Source: an uncultured Halomicronema sp. (GTDB taxonomy: Bacteria > Cyanobacteriota > Cyanobacteriia > Phormidesmidales > Phormidesmidaceae). From it: a stretch of 64,000 bases of DNA. The notes under the pieces are model-generated. The model did not search any database. It saw only the letters and a program-made list of their open reading frames with translations, and was not told the DNA's origin. Positions within the stretch are counted from its first letter, which is position 1. Each line of letters starts with the position of its first letter. This document shows, one piece after another, positions 24,369 through 34,086 of the stretch. The translations under genes were made by a program, and so were the position numbers. The DNA is taken from assembly GCA_937899725.1 (NCBI GenBank), contig CALCCA010000087.1, positions 85,979 through 149,978 on the forward strand, in the 5' to 3' direction.

Positions 24369-24882
24369 GGGCTTTTTCCTAATGTGAGTGGTTTATGTTT
24401 AAGCCTAATTACGCCTAAATTCAGTTTTCACAAGAATTGAAATTGCAAATTAGACGTAACTGGAACTTATTAGCGTTCTCTTAGGTGGTTTTCAGTCAAT
24501 TCAAGAGCCGCGTATAGAGTTGCTTCCATCATTAATTTGAAAATTCCGGAGAAAATTTTAGAATTTTATGAGCATTTTTTGGATTTTGATGAATTGAATA
24601 AATCCGAAAAAATTGCACGGCAATAAGCATCCCGATAAAATTTCAGGATGTTTTCAAAGAGCACTTTAGGCAAGAAAAAGCACTCAAAAATAGATGAGTA
24701 ATAGTCGTTTTATGAGCAGCGAATCAATGGCATAAAATCGCTCAAATTGAACTTGCAAATGACTTTGTTAATTGCAAGAGATCGATGAAATGGCGTTTAA
24801 CTTCGGGTGAGTTTTTTTGGCGCCTGACAGATAGTCTTGGCCTGTTGTGATTACTCGGCATTCCATCACAGAGCCAGCATCT
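24369..24882. other. AT-rich upstream region of the beta-helix gene
   Basis: No coding region seen. AT-rich with A-tracts. It should contain the promoter of the - strand LamG/beta-helix gene and the 3' end of the sigma-factor transcript. I cannot pick a promoter with confidence. Confidence 0.4.
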
Positions 24883-25092
24883 CTAACCACAACCTGGGCA
24901 ATGCCTAACCTGAACCTCCTTGAAGCAATCAGTATTTATCTGTTTGATATCAGTACAAGTGAGATACCGGTTTGGATTTAAAAAAAGCAAATTCCCTTTA
25001 AAGCCTTGGCCTGTGCAGATTTGGGCGATGGCGGGGCCAGTGGGCTGCGGGGGGTGATCGACTGGTTCAACTGTGCCGATCGCCTCGGTCAT
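24883..25092 (-). CDS. Possible small protein downstream of the sigma gene
   Basis: A 69-residue frame beginning MTEAIGTVEPVDHPP and ending in CPGCG, 75 bases behind the sigma factor on the same strand. Position would suit an anti-sigma factor, but it has no HxxxCxxC zinc motif and no membrane helix, so I see no support for that. It may be a chance frame. Confidence 0.2.
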   Translation of the reverse strand: MTEAIGTVEPVDHPPQPTGPAIAQICTGQGFKGNLLFLNPNRYLTCTDIKQINTDCFKEVQVRHCPGCG

Positions 25093-25167
25093 CCAGGGGC
25101 GAGATTGATCTGGAGGTTTTTGGCTAGAAAAAATCAGCGTTGCGAGCAGTCGCCGCTCTGGAGAGGG

Positions 25168-25767
25168 TTAATTCAGCTCATGAGCCAAATCTTGGAGTTC
25201 TACTTTGAGGTTGATCAAGCCCTGACGCATCCGCGACTTGACCGTCCCCAATGGAATATTCGTATGACTGGCAATGTCGGATTGACTCAGCCCGTGATAA
25301 AAAGCCAGCCACAATACGTCCCGCTGCTTTTCGGGCAGGGTTTGCAGGGCAGTGCAGACGCGGTGCGATCGCTCCCCTTGAAATGCCTGCTCCTCTGGTA
25401 GTGACAGGGCTGCCACGGCGGAGCCTTGATGAGTCAGCCCCTTGAGAATGCGACTTTGGTTACTACCACTCCGCACGCGGTCAATCGCTCGATTGCGGGT
25501 GACGGTACTCAAGAAACGACTGAGGGGGCCACGGTTAGGGTTATAAGCTGACTTTTGCCAGAGATGCAGAAAAATCTCTTGGGTCAAGTCTTCCGCTTCT
25601 GGCCCGCTGTTTAAGATCCGCCAGGCGATCGTGTAAACCAAGCGCGAGTAGCGATCGTACAAAGCCACTAACGCCGACTTATTGCCCTGCTGAAGGGATA
25701 AAAACAAGGCGGCATCGGTCTCGTTTTCCCCAGGTGGAGATTGACTTGCGGTAAGTGAAAACGACAT
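25168..25767 (-). CDS. ECF-type RNA polymerase sigma factor
   Basis: This 199-residue protein has sigma region 2 (about 40-110: ALYDRYSRLVYTIAWRIL, EAEDLTQEIFLHLWQ, FLSTVTRNRAIDRVRS) and sigma region 4 (about 140-195: ALQTLPEKQRDVLWLAFYHGLSQSDIA with the helix-turn-helix IPLGTVKSRMRQGLINLK). It directs RNA polymerase to alternative promoters. No anti-sigma gene is obvious next to it. It starts 26 bases after the stop of the LamG 5' relic on the same strand, so it may be expressed from that relic's promoter and could control the LamG-type genes that share those 5' ends; this is inference. Confidence 0.93.
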   Translation of the reverse strand: MSFSLTASQSPPGENETDAALFLSLQQGNKSALVALYDRYSRLVYTIAWRILNSGPEAEDLTQEIFLHLWQKSAYNPNRGPLSRFLSTVTRNRAIDRVRSGSNQSRILKGLTHQGSAVAALSLPEEQAFQGERSHRVCTALQTLPEKQRDVLWLAFYHGLSQSDIASHTNIPLGTVKSRMRQGLINLKVELQDLAHELN

Positions 25768-25793
25768 AGGCTAACCACCCATCAAACGTAAAA

Positions 25794-25922
25794 TTATCTG
25801 AAATCAGGCGATTCTTTAGCGGCGATCGCCCTACCGTAGGCCACGACAGGCGATGGCATGTCTTGTGCGACACTCCCTTGCCTGTCGTGGAACTGCCAGT
25901 AATATGTGGGGTGAATAGTCAT
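25794..25922 (-). pseudogene. 42-codon relic of the LamG-type 5' end (third copy)
   Basis: Begins MTIHPTYYWQFHDRQGSVAQD, matching MTIQPTYYWQFNERK at 24368 and MTIQPTYHWQFNERK at 21118, then runs to TAA at 25794-25796 without a LamG domain. The ribosome site (AGGGAAAA) resembles those of the other two. It is the remains of a third paralogue, or a leader kept for expression of the sigma factor just downstream. Confidence 0.65.
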
Positions 25923-26056
25923 GATATTTTCCCTGCCGTGAAGTGCTGATACTAAAAAAGAACAGCGTGCTTCAGAGCCATTTAGACCACTCAGATCGCG
26001 ACGCTCATGCCATCGTTATTAGCTTGGCTCAGCTCACTAGAGGGCACCAGTCAAGT

Positions 26057-26192
26057 TCACAACTTAGGCAGTCACAACTTAAATTAGCTTCGGAGTTGTG
26101 CTCTAGAAAGTCGGCCAGATGAGACTTACAGGCATTTCCCATGACTCCGGGCTATGGTCACCAATTAAGACTTGAATCTTCATCACAACTTA
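26057..26192 (+). promoter_or_regulatory. Three TCACAACTTA direct repeats upstream of the NB-ARC/WD40 gene
   Basis: TCACAACTTA occurs at 26057-26066, 26072-26081 and 26183-26192. The first two are 15 bases apart start to start; all are in the same direction, 90-225 bases before the ATG at 26283. They could be operator sites for the gene's own HTH-bearing product or another regulator. The surrounding 25923-26282 has no gene. Confidence 0.35.
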
Positions 26193-26282
26193 AGCGCCTT
26201 ACCATAAGGCAAGTAAGACGGGTTGCGGAAAGTTGACAGTCAACCCTGAAGTCTTCAGCTGATTGCATCTTTTTGAATCTCG

Positions 26283-29200
26283 ATGGTGGAAAGGTTGAGA
26301 AGAGGGAAACGTAGACGTGGCGTAAAACTCTCCTCCCAAGGGTGGGAACGACTGCAAACGGCAGAAACCCAGCAAGCCGCTAAAGACAACGATCGCCAAC
26401 CCTACACCTTAGAAGTTCTCGCTCAAATTACGGGGCTAAGCATCAACACCCTGACGAAGGTGCGGTCTGGCAAGGCACCGGTCGATCGCCAGACGATCAC
26501 CGACTATTTTGAGGCATTTGGCCTGACGCTGACGCCAGCAGACTATGTTCACCCAGAGGCCGTCGCCGACGATGGTCCCCCTTCAGTCCCAACGGTGGCG
26601 ATCGCCAATGGGCAAATCGCCACTGGACAAGTTGATTGGGGCGAGGCTCCCGATGTCTCGATCTTTCATGGTCGGACGGAGGAGTTAGCCACCCTGGAAA
26701 CCTGGCTGCAGGGCGATCGCTGTCGGCTGGTGGGGATCTTGGGCATGGGGGGCATTGGCAAGAGTGCCCTGTCGGTGAAGCTGGCCCAGCAGCTACAGGG
26801 TGAGTTTGACGCTGTGATCTGGCGATCGCTGCGGAACGCTCCTCCGTTAGACAGCTTGCTACAGGATCTGGTGCTATTTCTATCGGATCAAAAAGACTCA
26901 GAGGCGACACCCAATCGTCTCCGGCACTGGCTGCAAGCCTCCCGCTGCCTGGTGATTTTAGATAATGTCGAGACCATTCTTCAAGCCAGCAATCGGGCCG
27001 GGCAATATCGCGTTGGCTATGAGCGCTATGGCGACCTGTTTCGCATGTTGGGGGAAGCGCCGCACCAAAGCTGTGTCCTCATCACCAGTCGTGAGAAACC
27101 GGCGGAAATTGCCATCTTTGAAGGGATGGAGCTGGCGGTGCGATCGCTCCAACTGCGTGGCTCCCTCAAAACGGCCTTGGGCGTCATTGAGACCAAAGAT
27201 CTGGTGGGCAGCCCTCAGCAAAAACAAGACCTTTGCGAACGCTATGGCTGTAGCCCCTTGGCGTTAAAAATTGCGGCGGGGTCGATTCAGGCCTTATTTG
27301 ACGGGGAAATTGGCCCCTTTTTAGACGAGGGCGTTTTTCTCTTCAACGGCACCCAGCGCCTCCTGGATCAACAGTTTGAGCGGCTTTCGGCACTGGAAAA
27401 AACCATCATGTACTGGTTGGCCATCAACCGTGAGTGGACGGCCATTCCAGCGCTGGCCAGCGCTCTGGTGCCCGCGGTCACCCGCTCAAAACTCCTCGAA
27501 TCCCTGGAATCCTTGGGCTGGCGATCGCTGATTGAGCAACAATCCCGGCACTATACCCAGCAGCCGGTCGTGATGGAATACGTCACGGAACGGTTAATTG
27601 AGCAGATGGTCACTGAAATCACCGAGCAAAAACCGGCCCGGCTGATCAGCCATGCGTTATTCAAAACGACCGCGAATGATATTGTTCAAGCCACGCAATT
27701 CAACCTCATTCTTGAACCCATTGCGCAACAGCTTTTAGCCCATCTGGGCAGCGCCGCAGCCATTGCGACGACCCTCACTCAGAGCTTAGACGCTTTACGC
27801 GGAAAACCGCCAGCACAATCCGGTTATGCAGGCGGTAATGCCCTCAACCTCATGCGTCAGCTCCAGGTTGAAGTCACCCACTGTGACTTTTCCCATCTCA
27901 CCATTTGGCAAGCCTATTTGCAGGGCCTCAACCTCCATCAAGCCAACTTTTCCCAGGCCCACTTTTCACAAACGACTTTTTATGATGCCTTTGGGGGCAT
28001 TCATGCCGTCGCCGTCAGTCCCGATGGCAGTCTGTTTGCCGCCGCCGGTACGAGCGGTGTGATTCAACTTTGGCAGATGGAGAACGGCGAAGAATATGGT
28101 CGCTGTCGCGGCCACGATGGCTGGATCTGGTCGATCGCCTTTAGTCCCGATGGTCAGTGGCTGGTGAGCGGCAGCGCCGACCAAACGGTGAAAATTTGGG
28201 ATGTCCAAACGGGCTGCTGTCTGCACACCTTGCACGGGCACACGAATTGGGTGCGATCGGTGGTGTTTAGCCCCGATGGCCAGCTCGTGGCGAGCGGCAG
28301 TTCCGATCAGACGATCAAACTCTGGGATGTCGAGGGCCGCTGTCGGCAAACCCTGAAGGGCCATACAAATTACGTGCAAGGGGTCGCCTTTAGCCCCTGT
28401 GGTTCCTTAATCGCGTCCGCCGGTTGGGACCAACGGCTTAACATTTGGTCACTGGCGAGCGGTGAATGCTTACACACCGTGGAGGATACGAACAGTTTTT
28501 GGTCGCTGGCGTTTAGTCCCGATGGGGGGGCGATCGCCACGGGCAGCACGGATGAAACCGTCAAGATTTGGGATGTGCAGACGGGGCAGCACCTTAAAAC
28601 CTTCACCGGCCACACCCAAGCGATTCGCTCCGTGGCCTTTAGTCCTGACGGTCAGGAACTCGTGAGTGGCGGGGGTGACCAAACCATCAAAATTTGGCAC
28701 GTGCCGGAGGGTCGCTGCTTAAAGACCCTGTCTGGCCACAACAATTGGATTTGGTCGATTGCCTTTAGTCCCGATGGCCGCACCCTGGTCAGCGGTGGTG
28801 AAGACCAAACGGTGAGAATCTGGCAGACCCAAACGGGACACTGTTTGAAATCATTAACCGGCTACGCCAACGCCGTGCGCGCGATCGCCTTCAGCCCCGA
28901 TGGGCAAACCCTGGTCAGTGGCAGCGATGACTATGCCGTTAAGATCTGGGATATCGAGCGAGAACGGTGTCTCAAAACCTTCATCGGCCACCAGAACTGG
29001 ATTTTGTCGGTGGCCGTTCATCCAGATAACCGCTTGATTGCGAGTAGCAGTGCGGATCAAACTGTGAAAATTTGGGATATCCAGCGCCAGCGCTGTGTGC
29101 GAACCCTACCGGGGCACACCAATACGGTTTGGTCGGTGGCGTTTAGCCCCAATCGTCAGCTCCTCGCGAGTGGCGGGCACGACCGCACCATTCATCTCTG

Positions 29201-29852
29201 GGATATTCAAGACGGTCACCGTTTAGCCGTGCTAGCGCATCCCAGTCAGGTGCGATCGGTGGCCTTTAGCCCCGATGGACAAACGTTGGTCAGTGGGTCT
29301 TCTGACAAACAAGTCCGGCTCTGGGATGTCGATAGCGGTGAGTGTCGGAGGGCGATGTCAGGACATACCGGCATGGTTTGGACCGTTGCCTGTAGTTCCG
29401 AGGCGGGTAATGCTAATGGGCTGATGATCGCGAGTGGCAGTTCGGATAAGACCCTGCGGCTTTGGGATGCCCAGACTGGCGACTGTCTGAGAACCTTGAA
29501 AGGACACACAAATTGGATTTGGTCGGTGGCATTTAGCCCGCAAGGCCATCTCCTCGCGAGTGGTAGCGCCGACAAAACTGTGAAGCTCTGGGATATTCAC
29601 GATGGCCGGTGTCTGCAGACGTTGGTGGGCCATGCCAATGTGGTGCGATCGCTAGCCTTCCACCCGCAAGGCAACACGCTGGCCAGTGTCAGTGAAGATG
29701 AAACGATCAAACTTTGGGACGTTAAAACCGGTGACTGTTTAAAGTCGCTGAGGGGCGATCGGCCCTACGAAGGCATGGACATCACCGGAGCCACGGGACT
29801 CACCGATGCTCAGAAAGCGACACTAGAAGTCTTAGGCGCGATCGGGGTATAG
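26283..29852 (+). CDS. STAND protein: HTH-like N-terminus, NB-ARC ATPase, pentapeptide stretch, 14 WD40 repeats
   Basis: A 1189-residue signal-transduction ATPase. A basic N-terminus ([13 protein letters not shown]) precedes a helix-turn-helix-like region (about 35-95: [23 protein letters not shown]). The NB-ARC domain (about 125-440) has Walker [11 protein letters not shown], the strand CLVILDNVE and [10 protein letters not shown] short pentapeptide-like stretch ([23 protein letters not shown]) leads to 14 WD40 repeats of the form [22 protein letters not shown], a full set of about two propellers. Such proteins resemble NLR/Apaf-1-type sensors, in which repeats detect a ligand and NTP binding drives oligomerisation. 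No effector domain (TIR, caspase, nuclease) is visible, so output may pass through the N-terminal region. Confidence 0.92.
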   Translation: MVERLRRGKRRRGVKLSSQGWERLQTAETQQAAKDNDRQPYTLEVLAQITGLSINTLTKVRSGKAPVDRQTITDYFEAFGLTLTPADYVHPEAVADDGPPSVPTVAIANGQIATGQVDWGEAPDVSIFHGRTEELATLETWLQGDRCRLVGILGMGGIGKSALSVKLAQQLQGEFDAVIWRSLRNAPPLDSLLQDLVLFLSDQKDSEATPNRLRHWLQASRCLVILDNVETILQASNRAGQYRVGYERYGDLFRMLGEAPHQSCVLITSREKPAEIAIFEGMELAVRSLQLRGSLKTALGVIETKDLVGSPQQKQDLCERYGCSPLALKIAAGSIQALFDGEIGPFLDEGVFLFNGTQRLLDQQFERLSALEKTIMYWLAINREWTAIPALASALVPAVTRSKLLESLESLGWRSLIEQQSRHYTQQPVVMEYVTERLIEQMVTEITEQKPARLISHALFKTTANDIVQATQFNLILEPIAQQLLAHLGSAAAIATTLTQSLDALRGKPPAQSGYAGGNALNLMRQLQVEVTHCDFSHLTIWQAYLQGLNLHQANFSQAHFSQTTFYDAFGGIHAVAVSPDGSLFAAAGTSGVIQLWQMENGEEYGRCRGHDGWIWSIAFSPDGQWLVSGSADQTVKIWDVQTGCCLHTLHGHTNWVRSVVFSPDGQLVASGSSDQTIKLWDVEGRCRQTLKGHTNYVQGVAFSPCGSLIASAGWDQRLNIWSLASGECLHTVEDTNSFWSLAFSPDGGAIATGSTDETVKIWDVQTGQHLKTFTGHTQAIRSVAFSPDGQELVSGGGDQTIKIWHVPEGRCLKTLSGHNNWIWSIAFSPDGRTLVSGGEDQTVRIWQTQTGHCLKSLTGYANAVRAIAFSPDGQTLVSGSDDYAVKIWDIERERCLKTFIGHQNWILSVAVHPDNRLIASSSADQTVKIWDIQRQRCVRTLPGHTNTVWSVAFSPNRQLLASGGHDRTIHLWDIQDGHRLAVLAHPSQVRSVAFSPDGQTLVSGSSDKQVRLWDVDSGECRRAMSGHTGMVWTVACSSEAGNANGLMIASGSSDKTLRLWDAQTGDCLRTLKGHTNWIWSVAFSPQGHLLASGSADKTVKLWDIHDGRCLQTLVGHANVVRSLAFHPQGNTLASVSEDETIKLWDVKTGDCLKSLRGDRPYEGMDITGATGLTDAQKATLEVLGAIGV

Positions 29853-29899
29853 GGTTATCGGCGATCGCAACTTAAACGTTTTTATGTTGACCTCTCAAA

Positions 29900-30181
29900 T
29901 CATGTGTCGTAAATGTTGCCTCGATAGTTGATGTCGTAGATAAAGATCTCGCCTGTTTCTTTGCGAATTTGGAAAATGGCGCGAATCTTGCCTGCCCGAA
30001 TTCGAGAGAAGCCAGCGAGTGTGCCTTTCAGCTTTTTGATATCGAGTTCATCGGGTGGATAAACTTATTGTGTTTCTAAACAGGTTTTGAGGATACCGAT
30101 TTTAGCAATGATGGCTTTGCAGCTATTACCATCAACCTTTTTGAGAAACTTATCGGCTGCCTTACTGAGCTTGATCTGCAT
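29900..30181 (-). pseudogene. RelE-like toxin gene interrupted by an in-frame stop
   Basis: The 94-codon frame reads as a RelE/ParE-superfamily toxin: MQIKLSKAADKFLKKVDGNS at the start, then LKGTLAGFSRIRAGKIRAIF and IYDINYRGNIYDT. Codon 39 is TAA (30065-30067), just before VYPPDELDIKKLKG, and the frame continues perfectly beyond it. An active toxin would be a ribosome-dependent mRNase. It overlaps the upstream antitoxin gene by 20 bases, as in normal operons. The stop should inactivate it unless read through or a sequencing error. Confidence 0.75.
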
Positions 30182-30389
30182 CGTCAAACCAGGCTGTAAT
30201 GTCAACGAAGTCTGAATCTGGATGGGCCTCTGGCGAGAAGGAGGCTTCGATTTCCGCTTGCTCTTCGTCGTCTACGTAAGGAACAAGCAGGTCAAAAAAA
30301 TTGAACCATTCTTCGCGCATCACCTCACGAACGCTCTCTTTGATTAAGGATTTCAAAGCGTTAGCGTCTAGCGAGACAGTGGGTTCCAT
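30162..30389 (-). CDS. Probable antitoxin partner of the broken RelE-like toxin
   Basis: From ATG 30389 (AGGGA upstream; a longer start at 30416 is possible) this encodes 75 residues: MEPTVSLDANALKSLIKESVREVMREEW, an acidic middle and DSDFVDITAWFDDADQAQ. Small size, acidity and position directly before and overlapping the toxin frame fit an antitoxin that binds the toxin and possibly its own promoter. I do not recognise a specific antitoxin family. It appears intact although the toxin does not. Confidence 0.6.
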   Translation of the reverse strand: MEPTVSLDANALKSLIKESVREVMREEWFNFFDLLVPYVDDEEQAEIEASFSPEAHPDSDFVDITAWFDDADQAQ

Positions 30390-30726
30390 AATCAATCCCT
30401 GCTTTTGCATAGCCAATACAGTGCGTTCCCTCAGTATATGAGACTAAAGCTGGCACACTGGCATGATGAATGTGTAAACTTCGCTGGTCATGGCTAAGAT
30501 GAAGTTTCTCCACTGTTATTTCCATAATGGCTGCTCCTCAACCCGCTAATCAAAGCGTACTGTTTTAGCCTGACTGTAGGTAAGCTTTGGCGTAGCTGTT
30601 CCCGTGAGGCGATCGCTCCTCGAATAAAACGCTGCGGTTACCTGGCTGGTAATTGGAGAAGGAGGTCGACTGCACATCAGGCACTATTTCACTTCTTCAA
30701 ATCTCTAAATTTCCAGAAACAAATTC
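30390..30726. other. Gene-free stretch
   Basis: Contains the promoter side of the - strand antitoxin gene and the 3' side of the beta-solenoid gene. It includes GGCGTAGCTGTTCCCGTGAGG followed by GCGATCGC, similar to the GGCGTAGCCTTCCCGTAGGG sequence near 60530, a short dispersed repeat. No gene seen. Confidence 0.4.
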
Positions 30727-32496
30727 TCAAGAACGACGAATCCACAAGGTAAAACCAGATACCCCAATCGAAGTCAGTATCCAACCTACTAAAATCTGCA
30801 ACCAGAATAGATACCTTAACAGGCATCCAGAGCGAGGAATACAAATATTCTCGCCATCAATACAGATGAATTCACTGCCTCGATTTGCGTTGGGAAGCCA
30901 GTAACGCTGCTGGTGCAAATCAATAACTGGGATTATGACATCTAAGGAGTAAAAATAAGGGTTGAATTTGGGATATTTTTCAGAGATCTCTATTCCTATC
31001 GTAGGTGGAGCTAGATCAAATGGGCGCACTAAAGAAGGGCTCATTAGAGCTTTAGAATATCCATAACTATAAAAAATAGTCCATATTATAGATAAAACAA
31101 ATGCATACCTAAAAATTTTCAGAGGGCGATAACCATAGGAGATAGTGTGATAAGAAATGCAGTTCAATAACTTTTCAAGCCAGCCTAATTGCTTGCGAAA
31201 TTGTAAATCTTGGTGCTTTGCTATTGATATTTCCTCGGATTCCTTTTCTAGGCCGCTGTTCTTGAAGGCTCGGGCAAGCTGTTCATAAGGTTGAGGAGAG
31301 AATCTATCTTTGGATTGAAGTCTCAGCCAAGTCAATCTTTCTTGCAGATCTACTGTTGAGTGAGGGCTAATTCTTTCATAAGTAAAGCCATCAATCTCTA
31401 GTTTTCCACTATCAGGCCAACTAGCCTTTTCATCGCCTAATACATTGATTTTCGCAGCACGTAGGTCGAGCTTCATAAACGGTGAATTCCTTACGCCTCT
31501 CATCCAAAAAGTCCCACCAACCTTAGCATCGACTAATCCAACTCTGCCCTCAGCATAAAACCCGTCGCGAAATAAAACATTGTTTTTGATGTCAGCCCCT
31601 TGAAGTATTAAGGCATTGCCTCCCTGATTAATAAATTTGCCATTATCGCAGTTAAGCTCGGATCTAATAGCCGCGTTCAAGAAATCTACTTCGCCGCTAG
31701 ACTGAAACCCAGAACATAGCAAAACTGCTTGATTTATTTTCACTCCCTGAGCTTTAAGAGTAGCACCTTGAGGATTATGAAATCTTCCACCCTGACAATC
31801 TAGTAATCCACCAATACTTGTCCCAGATAAGTCCACCGTCCCTGTCGCCTCAAAGGCCGAATCAAGGAATACTGATCCTTCAATACGTGCATTTTGAACG
31901 GTTAAAGTTTTAGTCTTCTTGATGCAATATTCTCTGTCGATTCGAAAAAGAATCGGTGGTATTTCCTCCGCCACCTGAAATTTGCCACCAAAGCAATTCA
32001 GGTTTCCGCCAATATTAGCCCCTGAGAAGTTTACTTTTCCACTAGCCTGAAAATTGCCAGTCAAAAAAACATGTCCTTTAACACTGACCCTTTCGGCTCT
32101 GATTTCAGGAACACAACTCTTGGAAAGGTCTAGGGATCTGATGCTTGCATTCTCTAGGATAATGGGTTTATCAAAAAAGCAGCCTTTAAGAGATAGAGGA
32201 AAATCAAGCGTGTCATATTGCAGATCCAGGCTTTTCTCAATCTTAGCTCCAATAATTCTTATTCCAAAACTCCCGACAAACTCTCTGGCTGAAGCATCTG
32301 TGCAAAGCCAACGTATCCTATCGGCTTGCAAGGTAGCTTCCTGTTGATGTGAGGGCGTATTTCGCTCGCCTTGGTTGGTATCATACTTAGCTATTTCCTC
32401 TGTGACAGCAGCTTCAAATAATTTCTTTTCAGCATCTGTTATTTGACCAAACGCCCTCTCTGCTAAATTGATTAACTGCTGGACTTTCTCGAACAT
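30727..32496 (-). CDS. Beta-solenoid repeat protein with two C-terminal membrane helices
   Basis: A 589-residue protein: a helical N-terminus, then a long run of irregular pentapeptide-like strands (residues about 65-360: LSLKGCFFDKPIILENASIRSLDLS, VNFSGANIGGNLNCFGGKF, VDLSGTSIGGLLDCQGGRF) forming a right-handed solenoid. Then come a helical stretch and two hydrophobic helices (about 460-485 IFRYAFVLSIIWTIFYSYGY and about 565-585 FWLQILVGWILTSIGVSGF). Such proteins are often automatically labelled membrane-associated oxidoreductase, but I see no cofactor motif. It is notably AT-rich beside its neighbours, suggesting acquisition. Function unknown. Confidence 0.8.
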   Translation of the reverse strand: MFEKVQQLINLAERAFGQITDAEKKLFEAAVTEEIAKYDTNQGERNTPSHQQEATLQADRIRWLCTDASAREFVGSFGIRIIGAKIEKSLDLQYDTLDFPLSLKGCFFDKPIILENASIRSLDLSKSCVPEIRAERVSVKGHVFLTGNFQASGKVNFSGANIGGNLNCFGGKFQVAEEIPPILFRIDREYCIKKTKTLTVQNARIEGSVFLDSAFEATGTVDLSGTSIGGLLDCQGGRFHNPQGATLKAQGVKINQAVLLCSGFQSSGEVDFLNAAIRSELNCDNGKFINQGGNALILQGADIKNNVLFRDGFYAEGRVGLVDAKVGGTFWMRGVRNSPFMKLDLRAAKINVLGDEKASWPDSGKLEIDGFTYERISPHSTVDLQERLTWLRLQSKDRFSPQPYEQLARAFKNSGLEKESEEISIAKHQDLQFRKQLGWLEKLLNCISYHTISYGYRPLKIFRYAFVLSIIWTIFYSYGYSKALMSPSLVRPFDLAPPTIGIEISEKYPKFNPYFYSLDVIIPVIDLHQQRYWLPNANRGSEFICIDGENICIPRSGCLLRYLFWLQILVGWILTSIGVSGFTLWIRRS

Positions 32497-33111
32497 ATTG
32501 CAGAGTTTCTGAAATGGTTTATCCCATTTAAGCTCAAAGTTCCAATAAGGTCGCCCCCTGACCTCAACTGAACTAGTAATAAAACTTTAGGCTGAACACA
32601 CAGCTAGTTGATGAGCGCCGAAATGACTACTACGGGAGATCACTTACAGCCCTATTTTTATGTCGGAATTCGGTAGAGAGATCGCCCTTCGTTTAGTATG
32701 ATTTCTCTTACCTCGATACGATCGCCCCTCCCCCCAACTGAATCAACACCAGGGAACCCAGCCGCCCTATTGACCCGATTCATATTTCCGCGATCGCTTG
32801 CAGCGCTTCTTTGTGCAGGGATTGGGTAGCGCGATCGCCTGAGCGAAATGCGATCGCCGCCTCACTGTCCGGCTGCACTCGATAGATACATTTGATCGTA
32901 GCGACCTCAATCTTTTGCTACGAGAACCGAGTTCTCGGTAGGTCAGAGGCACTAAATGGGTTCAAATCGTAGCGGCAAAACTTGGCCGTCAGCGAGTTAA
33001 AGCCATCACAATGCTATTAAGGCGCGTAACAAGAGGATGGTTTGGGTGAGTTCGTCGAGCGGCAACAGGTTTTAATAGAAAGCTTATGCACCTGCTGGAG
33101 TCAACTATTCA
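32497..33111. other. Gene-free stretch with a possible C-terminal gene remnant
   Basis: The - strand between about 32775 and 32920 reads KIEVATIKCIYRVQPDSEA, then ATQSLHKEALQAIAEI before a stop, which looks like the tail of a lost gene. Nothing upstream supports a start. The rest is promoter space for the CDF gene, with several GCGATCGC sites. Confidence 0.35.
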
Positions 33112-34086
33112 GTGATTGCTGCTGCCGACCGTCAACGCCGTCATTGCTATCGTCTATTACTTACTTGGCTGTGGCTCACCTTGCTGGTGTTGGGCATTGA
33201 GGTGATCGCGGGCTGGGCGACGCGCTCATTGCTGCTATTTGCCGAAGCTTTGCACACCTTTATCGATGCCTTCAGCACCGTGCTGAGTTTGGTCGCGGTG
33301 GCCTCAGCCCAGCGCCCCTTGGGGCGCGAAGTGTGGGGGCATGGTCGCGCCGAGGTGGCGGGCACCTTGGCCGTCGTGTCGCTGTTGGGGTTTACGGGCC
33401 TCAATCTCATTTTTGCGGCGGTGCAGCAGGCGGTGAATGCCGTCTCGGGTCAGCCGAATGCGCTGCAGGTAGTAATCGAGCGGCCCGTCGTTTATTTAAT
33501 GGTGGGGGCGATCGCTCTGACACTGGCGATCGCGGTCTACGCCTATTACCGCAGTCCTGAGTGGGGCAGTCTGGCGCTGATGCTGCACACCCAGCATGTA
33601 TTAGGCGATGCCTGGCTGTCGGGGGTGGCGATCGCCGGGCTCATTGCCATTTGGCAGCAGCAAACCTGGATTGATCCCGTTCTGGCCTTTGCCCTCACGC
33701 TGTTGGCCATGCGAAGCCTGTGGCAAGTGCTGCATGATCAGTTGCCGACGCTATTGCGGCCGATGGCGATCGCGCCAGAAGCCGTGGCTCATATTGTCAC
33801 TCAGGCCGAGGGGGTGACGCGGTGTGTCCGCATTCGCTCACGCGGGTTGGTGGGCCGTCAGGTGTGGATTGACCTGCACATCGCTATTCATCCAGAATTT
33901 TTGGGCGTCGCCCACATTGTGGGTGAGCGCGTCGAAGCGCTGTTGCGTCAGCAGTATGGCCCATTGCGCACGCAGATCTGGGTAGAAGAAGCGCAGCCCA
34001 ACACAGCAGCTTACCTCAACTACCCTGACGAAACTTGGTCAGCTCCCGAGAATGCTCCTGAGGGCTGGGTCGATGGCGAATCATAG
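33112..34086 (+). CDS. Cation diffusion facilitator (CDF) metal efflux transporter
   Basis: A 324-residue inner-membrane antiporter exporting divalent metal (commonly Zn, Co, Fe or Mn) in exchange for protons. About six membrane helices and a cytoplasmic C-terminal domain (about 215-300). The metal site fits the family: H48-x3-D52 in EALHTFIDAF and H162-x3-D166 in QHVLGDAWLS. HxxxD in both helices is more typical of Zn/Cd-type members than the DxxxD of Mn types, so Zn-like specificity is a reasonable guess. GTG start with GGAG upstream. No neighbouring metal regulator. Confidence 0.92.
   Translation: MIAAADRQRRHCYRLLLTWLWLTLLVLGIEVIAGWATRSLLLFAEALHTFIDAFSTVLSLVAVASAQRPLGREVWGHGRAEVAGTLAVVSLLGFTGLNLIFAAVQQAVNAVSGQPNALQVVIERPVVYLMVGAIALTLAIAVYAYYRSPEWGSLALMLHTQHVLGDAWLSGVAIAGLIAIWQQQTWIDPVLAFALTLLAMRSLWQVLHDQLPTLLRPMAIAPEAVAHIVTQAEGVTRCVRIRSRGLVGRQVWIDLHIAIHPEFLGVAHIVGERVEALLRQQYGPLRTQIWVEEAQPNTAAYLNYPDETWSAPENAPEGWVDGES

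Noticed and set aside
24883-25092. Anti-sigma factor for the ECF sigma
   Set aside because: Right position, but no zinc-binding HxxxCxxC, no membrane helix and weak coding character; kept only as a low-confidence small frame.
28000-29800. DNA-level repeat or CRISPR in the WD40 region
   Set aside because: The periodicity is that of 14 WD40 repeats (about 126 bases) in a single reading frame.
32767-32952. 61-codon - strand frame in the gene-free region
   Set aside because: Arg-rich with HIP1-derived residues; another frame of the same strand reads more like a gene tail, and neither has a supported start.
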